From positions 741,001-805,000 of the forward strand of contig BROG01000127.1 in assembly GCA_030159075.1 (NCBI GenBank): DNA of 64,000 nt. The letters run 5' to 3'. Source of the DNA: Atrina japonica (Eukaryota; Mollusca; Bivalvia; Pterioida; Pinnidae). Shown here one piece after another: positions 37,353 through 49,265 of this stretch (position 1 is the stretch's first letter; each line of letters begins with the position of its first letter). Position numbers and translations under genes: made by a program. Under the pieces are notes generated by a model. It searched no databases. It had not been told where the DNA came from and saw only the letters and a program-made list of their open reading frames with translations.

Positions 37353-37856
37353 CAGTGATGCACAAAAATTGGTGCCACTTTTTTGTTTTCCCTCTATATT
37401 TCATATAAATCCGTAATTTTTCCAAATATTCATGAAGATTTATTTTTAAACCAATTTTGATGAATCTTATACCATTAAACTCAGACTACATGTACATGTA
37501 TCTAATATAATGTAGTTTCATTGTCTATTTGCTTATGGTGTTTCAAAAATCTGTTTTCAAAATTCAGCAATTTAAACATAAAATTAAATTCTTCATGTAA
37601 TAATTCCCTATTTCAACATATTAAAAAGAGACATTAAAACTTTGTATCTTGCAAAACTCATCACTACTGTAAAACAAAACTACTGGGTATAAACACAGAA
37701 ACTTCATAACATAAATGGTTAATTGTGAAAATTGTATTGAAGTTTAATGGGAAATGACTTTGTGATAGTTTTTCTTTTTTTTTTTGGAAAAAATATGATT
37801 TTATATGAAATATATAAAGAAAAAGAAAAAGTTGCATCAATTTTGGCACATCAATG
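37353..37856. mobile_element. 504-bp Tc1-like MITE with terminal repeats of about 60 bp
   Basis: Left TA|CAGTGATGCACAAAAATTGG ... continuing TGCCACTTTTTTGTTTTCCC, against the reverse complement of the right end (TA|CATTGATGTGCCAAAATTGA TGCAACTTTTTC...). Arms match on through TATATTTCATATAAA. TA target and CAGTG..G..CAAAA ends are typical of Tc1-like transposons. No transposase frame remains. Confidence 0.75.
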
Positions 37857-37858
37857 TA

Positions 37859-38049
37859 CAGTAAAACCTTGCTATACTGCCACCATTTGTTCAGCCAAAA
37901 TTTGGCATTATAAAGGGGTTTGACGATAGGTTGAGGGCAACCTTAAATGAAATTATAAGGAAAATTGGAAAAGTGGATTTCCAAAAATCGTGGCGTAAAG
38001 CGAGGTAGGTGGCAAATGAAACGACGGGCATTATAAAGAGGTCTTACTG
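37859..38049. mobile_element. 191-bp pogo-like MITE abutting the previous element
   Basis: TA|CAGTAAAACCTTGCTATACT ... GGCATTATAAAGAGGTCTTACTG|TA. The single TA at 37857-37858 is shared with the Tc1-like element on its left. Confidence 0.7.
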
Positions 38050-38051
38050 TA

Positions 38052-38963
38052 TATTTATATCACATGACAACTACGCATGTATGTACTATAATCAGTCCCC
38101 TATCATTAGTACAGAATTAAGTTTGTGTCAAGTCAAGAATTACTTCACAGAGTTTAATTTGCTGTCTCAGCGTATTGAAGGGAAAGAGAACCATAACATA
38201 CCTCTTAACGACAATGACCACACCGAGATACGTCAAAATGTAATTAGGCCTATAGGCATATTGACAACAGGAATGTGTTAATGACCGGTAATTTTCTGAA
38301 TGTTCTGCATTGTACTTCAGATTTACTACAAAAGCTTTACACCGACACTTAACAAATACCTGCACTGTAGGTACAAACCACTTGTACTCTACACCTAAGT
38401 CTAACGAGATCCAATTCATTCCAGGTATAATGGGGGCTATTTTCCAGATTGATGTTGTTCACACCATGTATTTCACATTCTTCTGCTTGTTATGCAGCCT
38501 GGTATTGTGCATTGAAGCTGTCAGCAACTCGTCAACTTTCTACTGTGCTGCAGAGTGCACATAATTTTTTACCTGCATACATCTACATATTATGATCATA
38601 TCATATACGCAAAGTACAAAACCCAAGGCCTGTGTATAAACTCCTCGTTTGATTAACACTGCACACATCAATGTATGGTGCCAGACTTGTATATGCATAA
38701 CCATGCATCACCACAACAAAGCCTGTATAAACATTTCATAATTATTGTACAATTGCCAAAATTTGTCAACATCGGCAGAGAGGCAAAACATCATGCTGTG
38801 GCATATACAGGAATCTCCCACTGATTAGAGAGGAGAAAGACTGCACTATATCATTTGTGTTAAATTTATAGCTTTGTTAAGTGTGGTTTATACACATAAA
38901 TCACAGAGGGATGGTCAAACTCAATGTGATAAGATGCAGCAACTGCACTAGAAATAAGTTTAA
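38052..38963. other. No gene recognised
   Basis: Locally less AT-rich. A 100-codon minus-strand frame (38117-38419) includes NWISLDLGVEYKW, which faintly recalls discoidin-like lectin domains, but it lacks a coherent domain or clear exon borders. Confidence 0.3.
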
Positions 38964-39540
38964 ATACAGGTTCCATTTGCATCACACACAGAGCATAACA
39001 GCACTGAAAATATGTGTATACATGTAGGTTCTATTTGCATCACACACTGAGCATAACAGCACTGAAAATATGTGTATAGGTTTCATGTGTATCAAATAGA
39101 GTATAACTGCACTGATAACATGTGTAAAGGTTCCATATGTATCACATAAGAGTATAACAGCACTGAAAATGTGTAATATAGGTTTCATATGTATCACACA
39201 GACTATAACTGCAAAGAAAATGTTTATAGGTTTCATATGTATCACATAGCGTATAACTGCAATGAAAATATGTGTATAGGTTTCATGTGTATCAAATAGA
39301 GTATAACTGCACTGATAACATGTGTAAAGGTTCCATATGTATCACATAAGAGTATAACAGCACTGAAAATGTGTAATATAGGTTTCATATGTATCACACA
39401 GAGTAGTATAACTGCAAAGAAAATGTTTATAGGTTTCATATGTATCACATAGCGTATAACTGCAATGAAAATATGTGTATAGGTTCCATGTGTATCACAT
39501 ATACATGTAGTACAACTGCACTGATAATAGGTATAATGCA
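38964..39540. repeat. 50-bp minisatellite with a 200-bp higher-order repeat
   Basis: Units of about 50 bp (GGTTTCATATGTATCACA, GTATAACTGCACTGAAAATA). Four successive variants form a block that repeats after exactly 200 bp: TGTGTATAGGTTTCATGTGT occurs at 39071 and again at 39271. Minus-strand frames of 87 and 102 codons run through it and share an IHMKPI..IFSAV motif by virtue of the repeat. Confidence 0.85.
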
Positions 39541-39585
39541 TGTTAATCAAATACAGAAAAAAAACAATGAAATATGTTTAAGTAT

Positions 39586-40310
39586 GAGTACCATATGTGT
39601 AACATACTGAACATGACTGAAAATTGGTTTTAGTTTAGAGACACCTGTACAGCACAGAGTATCAGTATGATACCATTGACAACTGGATTCAATCAGAACT
39701 GAAATATACATTTAACATACAGAATATGGCTGAAAACTGGTTTTAGTTTAGATATGTGAACAACATACAGAGTAACAGTCTGCTCTGAAAATTGGTTTCA
39801 ATTTAGATATAAGTACAACATACAGAGTAACAGACTGCTCTGAAAACTGGTTTCAGTTTAGATATGTGTACAACATAACAGAGTAACAGACTGCTCTGAA
39901 AACTGGTTTCAGTTTAGAGGGATGTGTATGAAATACAGAATATGACTGGCAGTTGGTTTTAATTCAGAGGTATGTGTATCCTGTATAATATACAGGGACC
40001 CGTTTTACGAATGGTCCCAAGTCCTAAATCCTAACTTTTATTCCTAACTACTATGACAACGCATCACTGATTGGTCAGTCCCATGACAATTAGGACTAAG
40101 ACTTAGGATTAAGGACTTCAGACTTTTTGTAAAACAAGCCCCAGAATGTGATTGAAAGTTGGTTTCAGTACAGACATGTATAACATACAGAATATGCCGG
40201 CACTGAAAATTGGTTTAAGTACAGGTGCACATGGTTCACTGACAAAAAAACAATCTGAAAATAAAGTTTAGGTACATGTACATGAACTTATATCACATAC
40301 AGAAAATAAA
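39586..40310. repeat. Degenerate repeat of about 60 bp with a MITE inside
   Basis: Unit core GAAAACTGGTTTCAGTTTAG + ATATGTGTACAACATACAGA, at irregular 55-70-bp spacing, clearest at 39720-39950 and resuming after the MITE at 39995-40142. Confidence 0.75.
39995..40142. mobile_element. MITE with GGGACCCGTTTTACGAA ends
   Basis: Left arm GGGACCCGTTTTACGAATGG TCCCAAGTCCTAAATCC, against the reverse complement of the right arm (GGGGCTTGTTTTACAAAAAG TCTGAAGTCCTTAATCC). Related ends occur at 43090-43175 and 42535-42620. Confidence 0.7.
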
Positions 40311-40984
40311 TTAGTTTAATTCTGCACATGCTTCAAAGTAGGCAGAACTACATGTATCTACAGACAGTTGATGTGTTCTATAAATATAGAACAAGATTTC
40401 ACCCACAGGATTAATACAATGTAAAATGCATATTGTTAATCTGAATTCCAAGTTAATACTATCAGACAACTCTTGCACTTGATTGACCTGCTTGACTCTT
40501 TGTAAGTCTACTAATTGTGTCAAACTCAGGATCTGGGCTTTCTCAATTTTCTCTCTGTATAAATCTTTCTCTGGCCAAAAATGCATGCCAACATAGGATC
40601 AAGAGAGAAGCCAAGTGAATTCCAATTTCAAGACAGAATTTAAAATATATGATAATTGTTACTTATATTTCTGTTAAGTTATTTTTTCATCATTGGAGAA
40701 CAAGTTTTAGGCAATACCTAAGATTAAGTCTTGAAAGTGAGCAAAGCACATTGCTTAACAAATGTGGGAAGTTATGCTGAAAAACATTAATCGGTTGTCT
40801 ATCCAACCTCACACGAATAATGCCTTTCCTACTAAGTGATGTGACTTACTTTGACATGATGTCAATCATTTGGTACATTCTAAGCAGTACCAGAAATAGA
40901 ATAAAATTAACAAGGAAAAAGTCTCCAAAGTACTTGGTTAGAACAAGTTTATATGAAGGGTGACTAGTCAGCTTGAACTCAACA
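40311..40984. other. No gene recognised
   Basis: A 91-codon minus-strand frame (40311-40586) is the most protein-like unassigned frame in the window but matches no family I know. Confidence 0.35.
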
Positions 40985-41725
40985 TGTACAGTACTAAATA
41001 CATTGAGATGCTGAATATAAAGATACATGGGAAGAACATTTCCTAACCAATATAATGTACTGAATTCATTGATATGCTTAATACATGTATGTACTGAATA
41101 CATCGAGATGATGAATATGTACTGAATACATTATGATGTTGCATATATGTAAGTAAATACATCAAGATGCTAAATATGTTCTGAATATATTGTGATGCTG
41201 AATATATACTGAATACATCCTGATGCTGAATATGTACTGAAAACATTGAGATTATGTATATTTATATGTACTGAATACATCAAGATGCTGAATATGTACT
41301 GAAAACATTGAGATGTTGAATTGTACAATTATATGTACTGAATACAATCTGATGCTGAATATGTACTGAATACATCAAAAAAATTGTATGTTTAACAAAA
41401 CATATATATATACTGAAAACATTGAGATGTTGTATAGTTATATGTACTGAATACATCGAGATGCTGAATATGTACATGTACTGAAAACATTGAGATGTTG
41501 TACATGTATCTGTACTGAAAACATTGAGATGCAGTATATGTAGTTATGTCCTAATTACATAGAGATGCTGAATATGTACCGAATATATCCTGATGCTGAA
41601 TTTGTACTGAATACATCAATAAAATTGTATGTTGAACAAAACATTGAATTGGGAGAACATTTCCTACATGTATTTTACTAGTATATTACATGTATGTACT
41701 AAATACATTGTGATGCTAAATACAC
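40985..41725. repeat. Minisatellite of about 28-30 bp, diverged
   Basis: Unit TACTGAATACATCGAGATGC + TGAATATG, with GAAAACATTGAGATGTTG variants and spacer slips, over about 740 bp. Minus-strand frames (QHLNVFSTYSASRYIQ-like) are repeat translations. Confidence 0.85.
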
Positions 41726-42534
41726 TATTGTAATTAGCAGCTTTAAGTATGCAGAACTTCTACAAAGGGCAAACATTTCCCAAAGTAGGACACAGCTAAG
41801 AGGCACTTATAAATCTAACACAAATAATTACATAATCAAGAAGAATTCCATATATTCAGGATCCATTCCAAAAGTTTTCCCAATAGAGTACACAGTAGAT
41901 ATTTGTTCTTCATCACAGAGAATACTGTAGATACTTATATATTGTATTCTTCAATGTTCAATTATTTTTATTTTTAGATTTTTCATTTTACAATATTACT
42001 CATTAGATTTAAAGGGGTAGAACACACAATTTGTATGATTATGCACTAACAGTATAAGTGTGGCCGTATTAGTGCAGCATTCATTACCCATTCCTAATAG
42101 ACCTTTAAATATATTCATCCAGGCCTGAAACTTAATGAGATCTAATACATAACACCATATGTGAACTGCTTAGTACATCTAAAACTTCTCATTTGTTTGC
42201 TTAAGTTAGATAAAATTGAGTAAAAAATTCAAATAAAAGCAATTGAATGAAATCCTGTATGATAACAGGACTAACAATACAGTTGACTGGAGGGATATCA
42301 TTATCTATAAAAGAGATGAAGACAGTTGAAGGTCGACTAACTTTGCAGGTTATTTAAGATTATACCAAACAGCAAACAGGGAAGATATTTATAGTAAGGG
42401 TAATTAATTACAATGTATATACCTTTAGACCTATGCAGTTATTCAAAATATTTGTGCAGTTGGTTAAAGTTAAAAACAACTCAATTTGACATTATTATAG
42501 TTTTTTTTTCTGAAATATTGCAAGGTTCAAGGTC
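41726..42534. other. No gene seen
   Basis: AT-rich intronic text. Confidence 0.5.
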
Positions 42535-43089
42535 TGACTCCTGGAGTAAGTTTTATCAAAAGGTCGTAAGTCCTAAATTATAAGTCTTACATCCATTGAT
42601 TTTTTTCAGACCATTTTATCAACCCTACCCTAAATCATGAATACTTCTTTGTTATATGCATAAGTACAATAATCATACAGTTATAATACGCCTGTGCAAT
42701 ACATAACCCTGTATTGTACTACATTTTGGATACAGAGATTCCACTGAAGCTACTTTTCTATATGGAATTCCAGCCTTACAAAATGTTTTATGACACTGTT
42801 AAAAGAGGAATTAATTTTAAAGTTGTGTACGCAATTCCATAAATAAGGGGCATGTAATAAATACAAAACCACAAATGTTTCTATCTGAATCTACTGATCA
42901 TTATAGGGAAAGGATTCAAATCAAGCTATACTCTCGCTGAATCCTTCTGCTACAAAGATCTCTTGCAGTCTGCTGATTTGGATAGTAACATACATGTACC
43001 TGTGTGTGTAGTTTTGTCTATATATATGTTACAGTTACAACAATATCGGCACATACATAGAGGCAGTCCGATAAACAGAACCTTGATCT

Positions 43090-43175
43090 GGTTGTAAGTC
43101 ACAAGTCTTACTTCTTTGTGAAATGGTCCAAGGTGGGTTCCTAAAGACTTAGAAACTTTCGTAAAATGAGCCCCT
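43090..43175. mobile_element. Partial copy of the GGGACC..TTTTAC MITE
   Basis: The right arm reads CTAAAGACTTAGAAACTTTC GTAAAATGAGCCCC, with AAATGGTCCAAGG inside. A second partial relative is at 42535-42620 (CTGGAGTAAGTTTTATCAAA). Confidence 0.5.
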
Positions 43176-43882
43176 GGTAAAAACAGTTCCCTCACCAAAC
43201 ATAGGACCCAAGGCATTCAACAGAGGATGCTCATTCCTCCATGGCTCCTGATGTCACATCTATCTTTCCAGAGGTCCTTGTTTATCTAGTGGATCTTTGG
43301 TACATTACTTTGTTGATTTATCTATTGTTAGCACCAAGGTATCTTGTGACCTTTACATCAGATGCAAAGATCACAGTGAGAAAATTTTTGACCTTGACCA
43401 TATGTTGGATAAATTCAATGTTTATGGCCATTACTTGGACATTAAAAGTTCCCATGGCCAGATGTCATACTTGTAGACCATCAAAACTGTAACTCTTTAT
43501 GGATATAAATACATAGATTCAAAGGTCACCATGTCCAGATGTTGTATGTAAAGATATAACTGTTTCTCTTTATGGACATTAGATTAGGAGGTCAAAATAA
43601 CAGATGTAAGGCTTAATTGTTTGGACATTTACTTATTCATAATGATATTAAACAAACAGATAACAGAGCTAATCTCTCATCTACAATCAACATGGCTTAA
43701 CACTCCATCAACATTTGTTTACTGGCTTATAATGTGTTTACCTACCTGTAAATATAGATACATAAGACTGACAGGTATATCAATATGATGTCATTGGTAC
43801 CTAATAGTATGTCATAATATTAAACAAGATAGTACAGCACAATACATGTACATGGGTGTCCTACGTGGTCAAACCATTGATA
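43176..43882. other. No gene recognised
   Basis: The plus-strand 83-codon frame at 43241-43492 is hydrophobic but has no family resemblance or splice support. Short phrases on 'tatggacatta' recur at 43420-43590. Confidence 0.4.
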
Positions 43883-44318
43883 TACTGTATAGTTGTTTTT
43901 ATTGGCAGGGGATTTAATTTCGCTATATTCGTGGTCAAAGAAAAATTACCGTGAAATCAAATATAATACCTTATACTTATATAGATCAGAAATTCAAATA
44001 CGTGACCAATCAAAATTATAAATGTTATTACCAATGAAAATTTTTTCATATACCTGTATAACCAGACATCGCATACACGAATCGCAAAATGTTTATAAGA
44101 TAAATTACTTCCAAACTCTATGTACAATGTACTCGCAAAACAATCATAATGCAACGGAGCAATGCACAAGGTCATTAATTGAATGAAAAACAAGACAGAT
44201 AACTCCTATTACACGTATGTTTCAGAAACGATCTAGAGCGAAAATTAATACCCGTGAATAAGTTAATTTCTGTACAATGCGAAATTTTCTCCAAGTGAAA
44301 TTTAACAACTATACAGTA
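43883..44318. mobile_element. 436-bp MITE with ACTGTATAGTTGTT ends
   Basis: TATACTGTATAGTTGTT at the left and AACAACTATACAGTA at the right, next to TA. Subterminal text (TTTAATTTCGC, CGTGGTCAAAG, AGCGAAAATTAATACCCGTG) is richer in CpG than the surroundings. The 78-codon frame inside is a shadow. Confidence 0.65.
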
Positions 44319-44408
44319 GTCAATACAAAGTCAATCACAGGGGTTAACAGGACAACTCAATTGGTAAAACAGTTGCATCATTTTTATTTTTTTTACTATT
44401 TCGTTTCT

Positions 44409-44674
44409 TAATGGTGTTTTACGCCACACTCAACAATTTTTCAATCAAATGATGGTGGCCATTTTTAATTTTTTAATCACTGTTTTTAATGGTGAAGCCA
44501 AGAACTTGGTAACAATGTAACAAAGAGAGAGACCACCTGCCTCCTGAAAGTAAACTGGCAAACTTTCTCACAAAATCAGTTTAGGTGCCAATAGGGCTCA
44601 AATCTGCACTGATAAGAGGAAAGGGATTTAATGGTTTAAAGCGTGATGCTCAAACCACTTCACCAGAGGCCCCC
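44409..44674 (-). mobile_element. SINE family A, near full length with internal duplication
   Basis: From the tail GGTGTTTTACGCCACACTCA to GCTCAAACCACTTCACCAGA GGCCCC. The block TTTTTAAT...TGGT is partly duplicated at 44461-44500. Box B is eroded (GGGCTCAAATC). Confidence 0.75.
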
Positions 44675-44767
44675 AATTTGTTTCATAAAAGAAGGTCCAG
44701 GTCAGAAAATGATATCATTCAGCAATTTCTGTTTTATCCATGAATAGACAATGAAAAGAAAAGATAC

Positions 44768-44898
44768 CAGTGTATAAAGACCACCTGGTCCCCAGGAGTA
44801 CCATTTGTGTATAAATCAACCTCTATATAAAGACCACCTACCTTTAAAGACCGGTTTTGTTGTCTCCTTAAGGGGGTCTTTGTATATACAAGTTTCAC

Positions 44899-44900
<2 letters not shown>
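44768..44900. mobile_element. Pogo-like MITE, same family as 22917, inverted
   Basis: CCAGTGTATAAAGACCACCT at the left and AAGGGGGTCTTTGTATATAC AAGTTTCACTG at the right, directly followed by the (TA)n tract. Confidence 0.65.

Positions 44901-44904
<4 letters not shown>

Positions 44905-44960
<56 letters not shown>
44905..44960. repeat. (TA)n microsatellite
   Basis: About 28 perfect TA units at the right border of the MITE. The Tyr-Ile frames here are not genes. Confidence 0.95.
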
Positions 44961-44963
<3 letters not shown>

Positions 44964-45375
44964 AAGGAGTATATTCTTGGTGAGATATTCATAGATACAA
45001 AAAGAAACAAATAAATGTATAAATAATGAATGCAAGTTCTCAACTCTACTATTTTTGAATCAGCTATTTATAACCCAAATCACAAGTGGTTATTTCTGTT
45101 TCAACATATGGCACAAAAACATAACATACATGAAGTTTTTGTTTTACATGTACTTTGGTTTCACATCAAGCCAAGAATTTTCTTCCTCCATGGAAATGTC
45201 ACCATCTTTACATGAAGTGCTATATACTTAGAACCGTGTTTACTTATCATTATTTCTAAACATTCTGCAAAGAATTTCTCATTTATTTGCAGACCTCAAA
45301 AAGATATGTGCAATAAGTTTGTATCTATGCTATGGACTTTGTTGCCAGCCCAAGTCCTTTGAGTCTTGAATTTAA
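44961..45375. other. No gene seen
   Basis: AT-rich intronic text. Confidence 0.5.
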
Positions 45376-45635
45376 ATAGTGTTGTGCACCACACTCAAAA
45401 AAATTTTCAGTTATTTGGTGGTTGCCAGTTTTTAATGGAGGAGGAGAGAACTCGTTACAATGTACCTGAGAAGAGAGCACCAGCCTTCCACAAGTAAACT
45501 GCCTAATATTCTCAAACAAAATCAGCTTACATGCAGTTCCCAGCTGGGATCGAACCTGTGCTGAACAGAAGTGACTGCCAGTGAGTGACTTCATGTTTCA
45601 AAGCATGATGCTCTAACCACTCGGTCATGGAGGTC
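45376..45635 (-). mobile_element. SINE family A, near full length with tRNA-like head
   Basis: Tail TAGTGTTGTGCACCACACTC through CAGCTGGGATCGAACCTGTG (box B) to GCTCTAACCACTCGGTCATG GAGG (box A side). A GTGACTGCCA insert lies near 45570. Confidence 0.75.
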
Positions 45636-45637
45636 AC

Positions 45638-45765
45638 GTCTGACAAAGTCTAAGGTATGACAGTGTCTACCTGTTGTAAAAACTTGAAGTCTGACAAAAC
45701 AGTATCTACCTGTTGTAAAAACTTAAAGTCTGACAAAACAGTGTCTACCTGTTGGAAATGTTCTA
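45638..45765. repeat. 39-bp tandem repeat, 3 copies
   Basis: Unit AGTCTGACAAAACAGTATCT + ACCTGTTGTAAAAACTTAA; TCTACCTGTTG occurs at 45666, 45705 and 45744. Confidence 0.9.
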
Positions 45766-46051
45766 TGCCTGACAAACATATATAAAAGTACCTGCTGAAG
45801 TCTCAAGTTGTTCAAAGTTGCCATTATGACATGACCAGTATTTAACCAAGAACCATCCACTTGTGAAGCAAATTTTTATTATCAAGCCAACACAAGCACT
45901 TGCCAAATTAGGGGAGAAAATCTCTTATTGTTATGACAGGGATTTTCCAACCTAACATACGGGGCTGAAATAAAGGAGAATATCACAACTTTAAGTACCA
46001 CTCAATTAAAACTTTCATGTCTTCAAATTAAATAAAAAGAGGTGGACAAAT

Positions 46052-46187
46052 AAATTGCTGTGTCTTTATTGTTAAAAGTAAAATAACCACAGTTACCCCC
46101 CCCCCCTCCCTATCTGGCCAAATTGTTGTGTCTTTATTGTTAAGAGTAAAATAACCACATTTATCCCCCAATCTGGCCTAATGGGAC
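46052..46187. repeat. 68-bp tandem duplication
   Basis: AAATTGCTGTGTCTTTATTG TTAAAAGTAAAATAACCACA repeats after 68 bp. The first copy contains a run of 11 Cs at 46096-46106. Confidence 0.85.
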
Positions 46188-47319
46188 ATAAAACTTCCAA
46201 CCTGAAAGGGCACCGGTCCCATTACAATGAAGGGTCTATTAACCCTTGTGATATATAAAATAAATCAATCAAAATCATAACAGTTTGTTACCCTCTCTTA
46301 CGGTTATTATTAATAGCATGAATTACTATTATTATTATAATACCGAGAAGAAGAATTAGAAATGTTAGCGGAATAAAGATAAAACCAGTATGTTTGTCAT
46401 AAAACTAATTATTTTGTTCCTGTTGATATAAGAGCCTGTTACACCATCTGACATTGTTTGTGATAATGTGTAATGTATTAGTATGTCATTGTATACTAAG
46501 TACAACCACCCTTTATAAATAATTATATATATACAACCATGTAATTTACACTCTATTTTATCCATTTTGTACAGGTAATAAACCAGAAAGCTGTAAATAT
46601 CAAATTCTAATCTTATATGAAAACAATTCAACAAATAGAATTTCAATAAAACTATAAAACCTGAATAAATCTACTGACACTAAATGCTTTTGACAAAGGA
46701 TTAGGTATGTATGTGTGGGTGGATGCATGTTTTGGAGTACCCAGTAGGTGCATACTGTTACATTGCCAAACTGAGGCAAATTTTAATTATCTCCACTTAA
46801 CAATGTCACCTTAATAGTACTAACGCCTCAAAGGAATTCAAATAAAATGGTTGAGAACTACACTCAGTTACATATATCCATTATCAATTATCATAAATTA
46901 TTGACCTTAAATAGAAATAGGGTGAAGTATTTGATCAACGAGAAATAGCTTAAATTCTTTTCATTCTTTCTATAACACCAACACTGGCTCGTGTAACAGA
47001 TTACAGCCAGCTACGTCACTCAGTTTTTATCGTATAAAATTTTAAAAATTCATGGACATCTCTTATCAATGCTTGAATGTACAATTACATCATTATCTTA
47101 CGTGAAGTTAAAAATAACAAATCCTTGTAATAGCTAATCCACGGAACACAAAGTTTCGGTAGGTAAACAAACAATACACACCTGTCAACCAAAGAGCCAA
47201 TTTCACATCGGAATTTCATTTCGTAATAACTTGACATTCAGTTCTTCCTCATATACCTATCTCTTAATATATATAATGCATTTTAAAGCGTTTTTATAAT
47301 GTTTTGGGTAATATTTCAG
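46188..47319. other. No gene seen
   Basis: AT-rich. The 93-codon minus-strand frame at 46365-46646 is AT-driven and has no recognisable domain. Confidence 0.45.
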
Positions 47320-47483
47320 TGGAGGATGCAAACGGAAGTCTTATCCAGCCTTCCGCAAGTACATTGTAAACTAGCAAACTTTCTCACAAAATCAGTTTGT
47401 CACTCCGAGCAGGACACAGATCAGAGGTGAGAAATATGATGGTCAAAAGTGTGATATTGTAACCACTCGCTCATGGATGCCCC
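47320..47483 (-). mobile_element. SINE family A, tail lost
   Basis: TTCAGTGGAGGATGCAAACG, CCTTCCGCAAGTACATTG, CAAACTTTCTCACAAAATCA, and TGTAACCACTCGCTCATGGA (box A side). Confidence 0.65.
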
Positions 47484-47651
47484 AAAATCAGACTTGTGTT
47501 GGTATACATGTATGTATGTGATATATGTTTTGTGAGGCACTATTTCAGGTCATGTACATGAACTGAATACACTACAAAAGTAAACAACAAAATAAATAAC
47601 TCATCGAGTTGGTACATGTATAGGATGCAGGTTTAGTAAGCCACAATTGAA

Positions 47652-47727
47652 AAATAATGTAATACGTCTACCAAAAGATAAATCCTTACATATGAGGTTC
47701 AACACTTTATCAATTAACCCTCGTAAC
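47652..47727. mobile_element. Right half of the MITE at 4756
   Basis: TAATACGTCTACCAAAAGAT, AAATCCTTACATATGAGG and ATCAATTAACCC align with 4940-5003. Confidence 0.55.
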
Positions 47728-47922
47728 ACACAAAAAAGTGCAAAATCCTATCTCCATGTCTGCAGATGAATCTAATGTATCATATATCAATTTTCCAAAA
47801 TCAACCAATCACAGACTGTCAAAGCAATCACAGTCCTCACAGAATAAACTCAGTGGTCAGAGCTTAAATGTGAATAACCAACTGCATGCCATCAAAGCCA
47901 ATTATATGTAATTTTGATGTTT

Positions 47923-47992
47923 CTATATATGATTAAGATAGGGCTTGCTCTGCTAGGCTATGCTAAGCCCTATCTAGATTTCAATCATATAA
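47923..47992. other. 70-nt imperfect hairpin
   Basis: The left arm TATATGATTAAGATAGGGCT pairs with the right arm AGCCCTATCTAGATTTCAAT CATATA, with one 5-nt bulge and a terminal loop of about 15 nt. It could be a small foldback transposon or a precursor-microRNA-like hairpin; nothing in the sequence shows expression. Confidence 0.5.
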
Positions 47993-48132
47993 AAATGCCA
48001 AAATAATATCTAACCTACATTGTATACAAGTGCATAGTAAGCCAAATTGTGAAAAACTCATCTGTATGTATATAACCAGCACTTTTACAGAGTCCTACAG
48101 CTCAGGTCCATTTCCATGATTGGTGAACCACT

Positions 48133-48610
48133 TGCGGTAGTCTAGTGGTAGAGTGTTCCACTTGCAAGGGAAAGAGACCGAGTTAAATTCCCAGTAATGG
48201 ATCAAATCAAAGACTTTTTAAAAATGGTAGTGACTATTCCTTTGCCAAACATGTGGCATACAAAGTGACAGTCAAGGGTCTATCAGATGAGACTTAAAAC
48301 CAACGTCACCTGTCACAGCAGGTGTGACACGTATAAGAACCCTCACTGCATTGGCATCAGACCATAGCACAGGTCAAAATTTGTAGCACTTCACCTAAAG
48401 CTTACAACATCTAAATATAAGTAAAATATTCTTGACGGGATGTGAAACAACAAACACACAAATCATGACTGGTGTGACACATTCAAGAATCTTCATCACA
48501 TTGGCAAATGTCCATTGCATAGCTCTAAATTTATGGCATTGCATGCTGGTAGCTGGTATATGTAATATTTATTTAAGTAAAATTTTCTTGGCAAGAACTA
48601 GAACGCCACA
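48133..48610 (+). mobile_element. Third SINE family with tRNA-like head
   Basis: Head GCGGTAGTCTAGTGGTAGAG (box A) and CCGAGTTAAATTCCC (eroded box B). The body has GATGAGACTTAAAACCAACG and CAGCAGGTGTGACACG, then two modules (about 48340-48445 and 48470-48610) sharing TGTGACAC, CATTGGCA, CATAGC and TAAAAT.TTCTTG. The GAGACTTAAAACC / GGTGTGACACG / AACCCTCACTGC blocks are shared with the SINE at 53194. Confidence 0.65.
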
Positions 48611-48611
48611 G

Positions 48612-49048
<437 letters not shown>

Positions 49049-49116
49049 ATACACATGTATATATAATGTATTTAATATACATGTAGCTACATGTACAAAA
49101 TTGATATGACATAATA

Positions 49117-49161
49117 CATATATATATATATATATACATACATATATATAATAACTATAAC

Positions 49162-49195
<34 letters not shown>

Positions 49196-49265
49196 TATAT
49201 ATATATACACACACATATATATATAACTATATATATATATAAAACTATATATATAACTATATATA

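Noticed and set aside
38117..38419. 100-codon minus-strand ORF with NWISLDLGVEYKW
   Set aside because: Only a faint likeness to discoidin/F5-8C domains; no other domain landmarks, no start context or splice partner.
38982..39550. Two ORFs encoding repeated IHMKPI..IFSAV peptides
   Set aside because: The tandem repeat forces the similarity. The 50-bp unit is not a multiple of three, and no signal or splice context is seen.
40311..40586. 91-codon minus-strand ORF with a balanced amino-acid mix
   Set aside because: No recognisable family, repeats on both sides, no splice signals that would make it an exon. Kept only as a candidate for a protein search.
42950..43216. 88-codon minus-strand ORF (AHFTKVSKSLGTHLG)
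   Set aside because: Its N-terminal part is the translated end of the MITE at 43090-43175.
48133..48195. Functional tRNA gene
   Set aside because: The box A-like part is good but box B and the acceptor stem are degraded, and a SINE body follows.
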